DNA of 64,000 bases from Flavobacterium gawalongense. GTDB taxonomy: Bacteria; Bacteroidota; Bacteroidia; Flavobacteriales; Flavobacteriaceae. Numbering within the stretch: the stretch's first letter is position 1; each line of letters starts with the position of its first letter. Of this stretch, positions 63,446 to 64,000 are shown in pieces. The notes under the pieces are model-generated. The model saw only the letters and a program-made list of their open reading frames with translations, was not told the DNA's origin and did no database searches. The position numbers and the translations under genes were made by a program. The stretch lies in contig NZ_VJZP01000003.1 in the NCBI RefSeq assembly GCF_007097265.1, positions 1 to 64,000 on the forward strand. Reading direction: 5' to 3'.

Positions 63446-63777
63446 ATGAACGAACTAAATTTAAAAACCTGCCTCTATTTATTACAACGCCAACAATCCT
63501 GTTAATTGGAAAGCTTAGATTTAGCTTCAAATTATTTGGCAAAAAAAAGAATTGACCCTTTGCGGAGCATAAGCTCTAGATTATTCCGCCAAAACAAACA
63601 GCCTTTATATCCCAAAATATTGTTTTGGCAGTAACCCAAAAAACATCAAATCTTCTATTTTTAGCTTCACCGTTTAAAAACGACGAAACACTTTTTTATG
63701 CTTATCAAAAACAAACGTATTCAGCATCAAATACTGATTTTCAGCAAATTATTAACGATTTAATAAAGCAATCCTAG
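63446..63777 (+). pseudogene. Decayed protein-coding remnant
   Basis: An ATG at 63446 opens MNELNLKTCLYLLQRQQSC and stops. The neighbouring frame, after TGA and TAG, is open from 63580 to TAG 63775-63777 and reads well as protein: FLASPFKNDETLFYAYQKQT and SASNTDFQQIINDLIKQS. At least one frameshift and two stops interrupt it. I do not recognise the family; it was probably about 110 residues. Confidence 0.55.
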
Positions 63778-63821
63778 AAAAAATTGTTTAATATTGTAAC
63801 ACTAATCAATTTCAAAACACC

Positions 63822-64000
63822 ATGGGACTATCTTCATTTTTTAAAAATTTGTTTGGCTCAGCCAAAGAAACAGCCAGCGAATTAGCAGACAAAGCGGAAA
63901 CAACTTTTGAACAAGCAAAAGAAACTGCTGCACCTTATATTGAAAAAGCGGAAACATTTGCCGAAGAAACATTTGAGAAAGTAAAAGAAACCACATCCCC
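63822..64000 (+). CDS. YtxH-like amphipathic helix protein, 3' end outside the window
   Basis: ATG at 63822. MGLSSFFKNLFGSAKETASE, then repeated E-K-A-E-T-F type units (ADKAETTFEQAKETAA, EKAETFAEETFEKVKETTS). A charged, 11-residue-style helical repeat like YtxH/LEA/stress proteins. Partial: runs off the window. Confidence 0.7.
   Translation, partial: MGLSSFFKNLFGSAKETASELADKAETTFEQAKETAAPYIEKAETFAEETFEKVKETTS

Overview
The window is a stretch of AT-rich Bacteroidota chromosome, most likely Flavobacterium or a close relative. This rests on Bacteroidota-style -7 elements (TAnnTTTG), the near absence of Shine-Dalgarno sequences, type IX secretion proteins (a T9SS type B sorting domain at 19502-21655 and a PorP/SprF protein at 60851-61849), the gene order DUF6089-uppS-bamA-ompH-ompH, and many short palindromic intergenic repeats. 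Most of it is ordinary core genome; the accessory signal is concentrated at about 31.5-33.4 kb, 37-49.5 kb and 59.9-64 kb.

Layout: 0-15 kb holds a secreted XAC2610-like protein, rsmG, a fatty-acid desaturase, a class I aminotransferase, an AAA_14/DUF4143 ATPase, purT, an AraC regulator, DUF983, DUF6370, fabD, two alpha-helical lipoproteins, galE, a DegT aminotransferase, waaA and a DUF1508 protein. From 15 to 31 kb come tRNA-Leu(TAA) and tRNA-Gly(GCC), mutS, a DUF1573 protein, a TrmH methyltransferase, a secreted C-type-lectin/Ig protein, a FolK-deoxynucleoside kinase fusion, sppA, an AsmA-like protein, DUF2797, a GH3-like protein, a 49-aa lipoprotein and serB. From 31 to 37 kb come clpX, clpP and tig, with a three-gene VOC/SRPBCC/VOC cassette lying between the true 3' end of clpX and a decayed second copy of that end.

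From 37 to 40.2 kb there is a frameshifted small secreted protein, a ChaN/EreA-like lipoprotein, and a REP-associated tyrosine transposase (RAYT) bounded by perfect 31-bp inverted REP sequences, next to the severed N-terminus of a MOSC-domain gene. From 40.2 to 49.4 kb, all on the minus strand, lies a copper-handling island: a multicopper oxidase fused to a probable CopB-like barrel, a MerC-type membrane protein, a CopA P-type ATPase, a triple heavy-metal-binding-domain protein, an AraC regulator with an HMA-like N-terminus, a Met-rich lipoprotein, an HMA-DUF3347 protein and a Cys-rich secreted protein. The short Cys-Met-His metal-binding domain occurs seven times in four of these proteins, which suggests hand-over of metal among them.

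From 49.5 to 64 kb come a holin-like membrane protein, an alpha/beta hydrolase, pdxJ, a CBS protein, nadK, the envelope-biogenesis operon (DUF6089, uppS, bamA, two ompH/skp), murI, a fossil outer-membrane-barrel C-terminus, a gamma carbonic anhydrase, the PorP/SprF protein, an Nfu scaffold with two N-domains, a dodecin, a repeat carrying a perfect 25-bp hairpin, a decayed gene, and the first part of a YtxH-like helical protein that runs off the end. No rRNA, CRISPR array, prophage or large integrative element was seen. I did not find a clearly new multi-gene defence or biosynthetic system. The best candidates for novelty are the copper island with its HMA-AraC regulator, the clpX-flanked cassette, and the RAYT/REP insertion with in-frame palindromes in the neighbouring oxidase.
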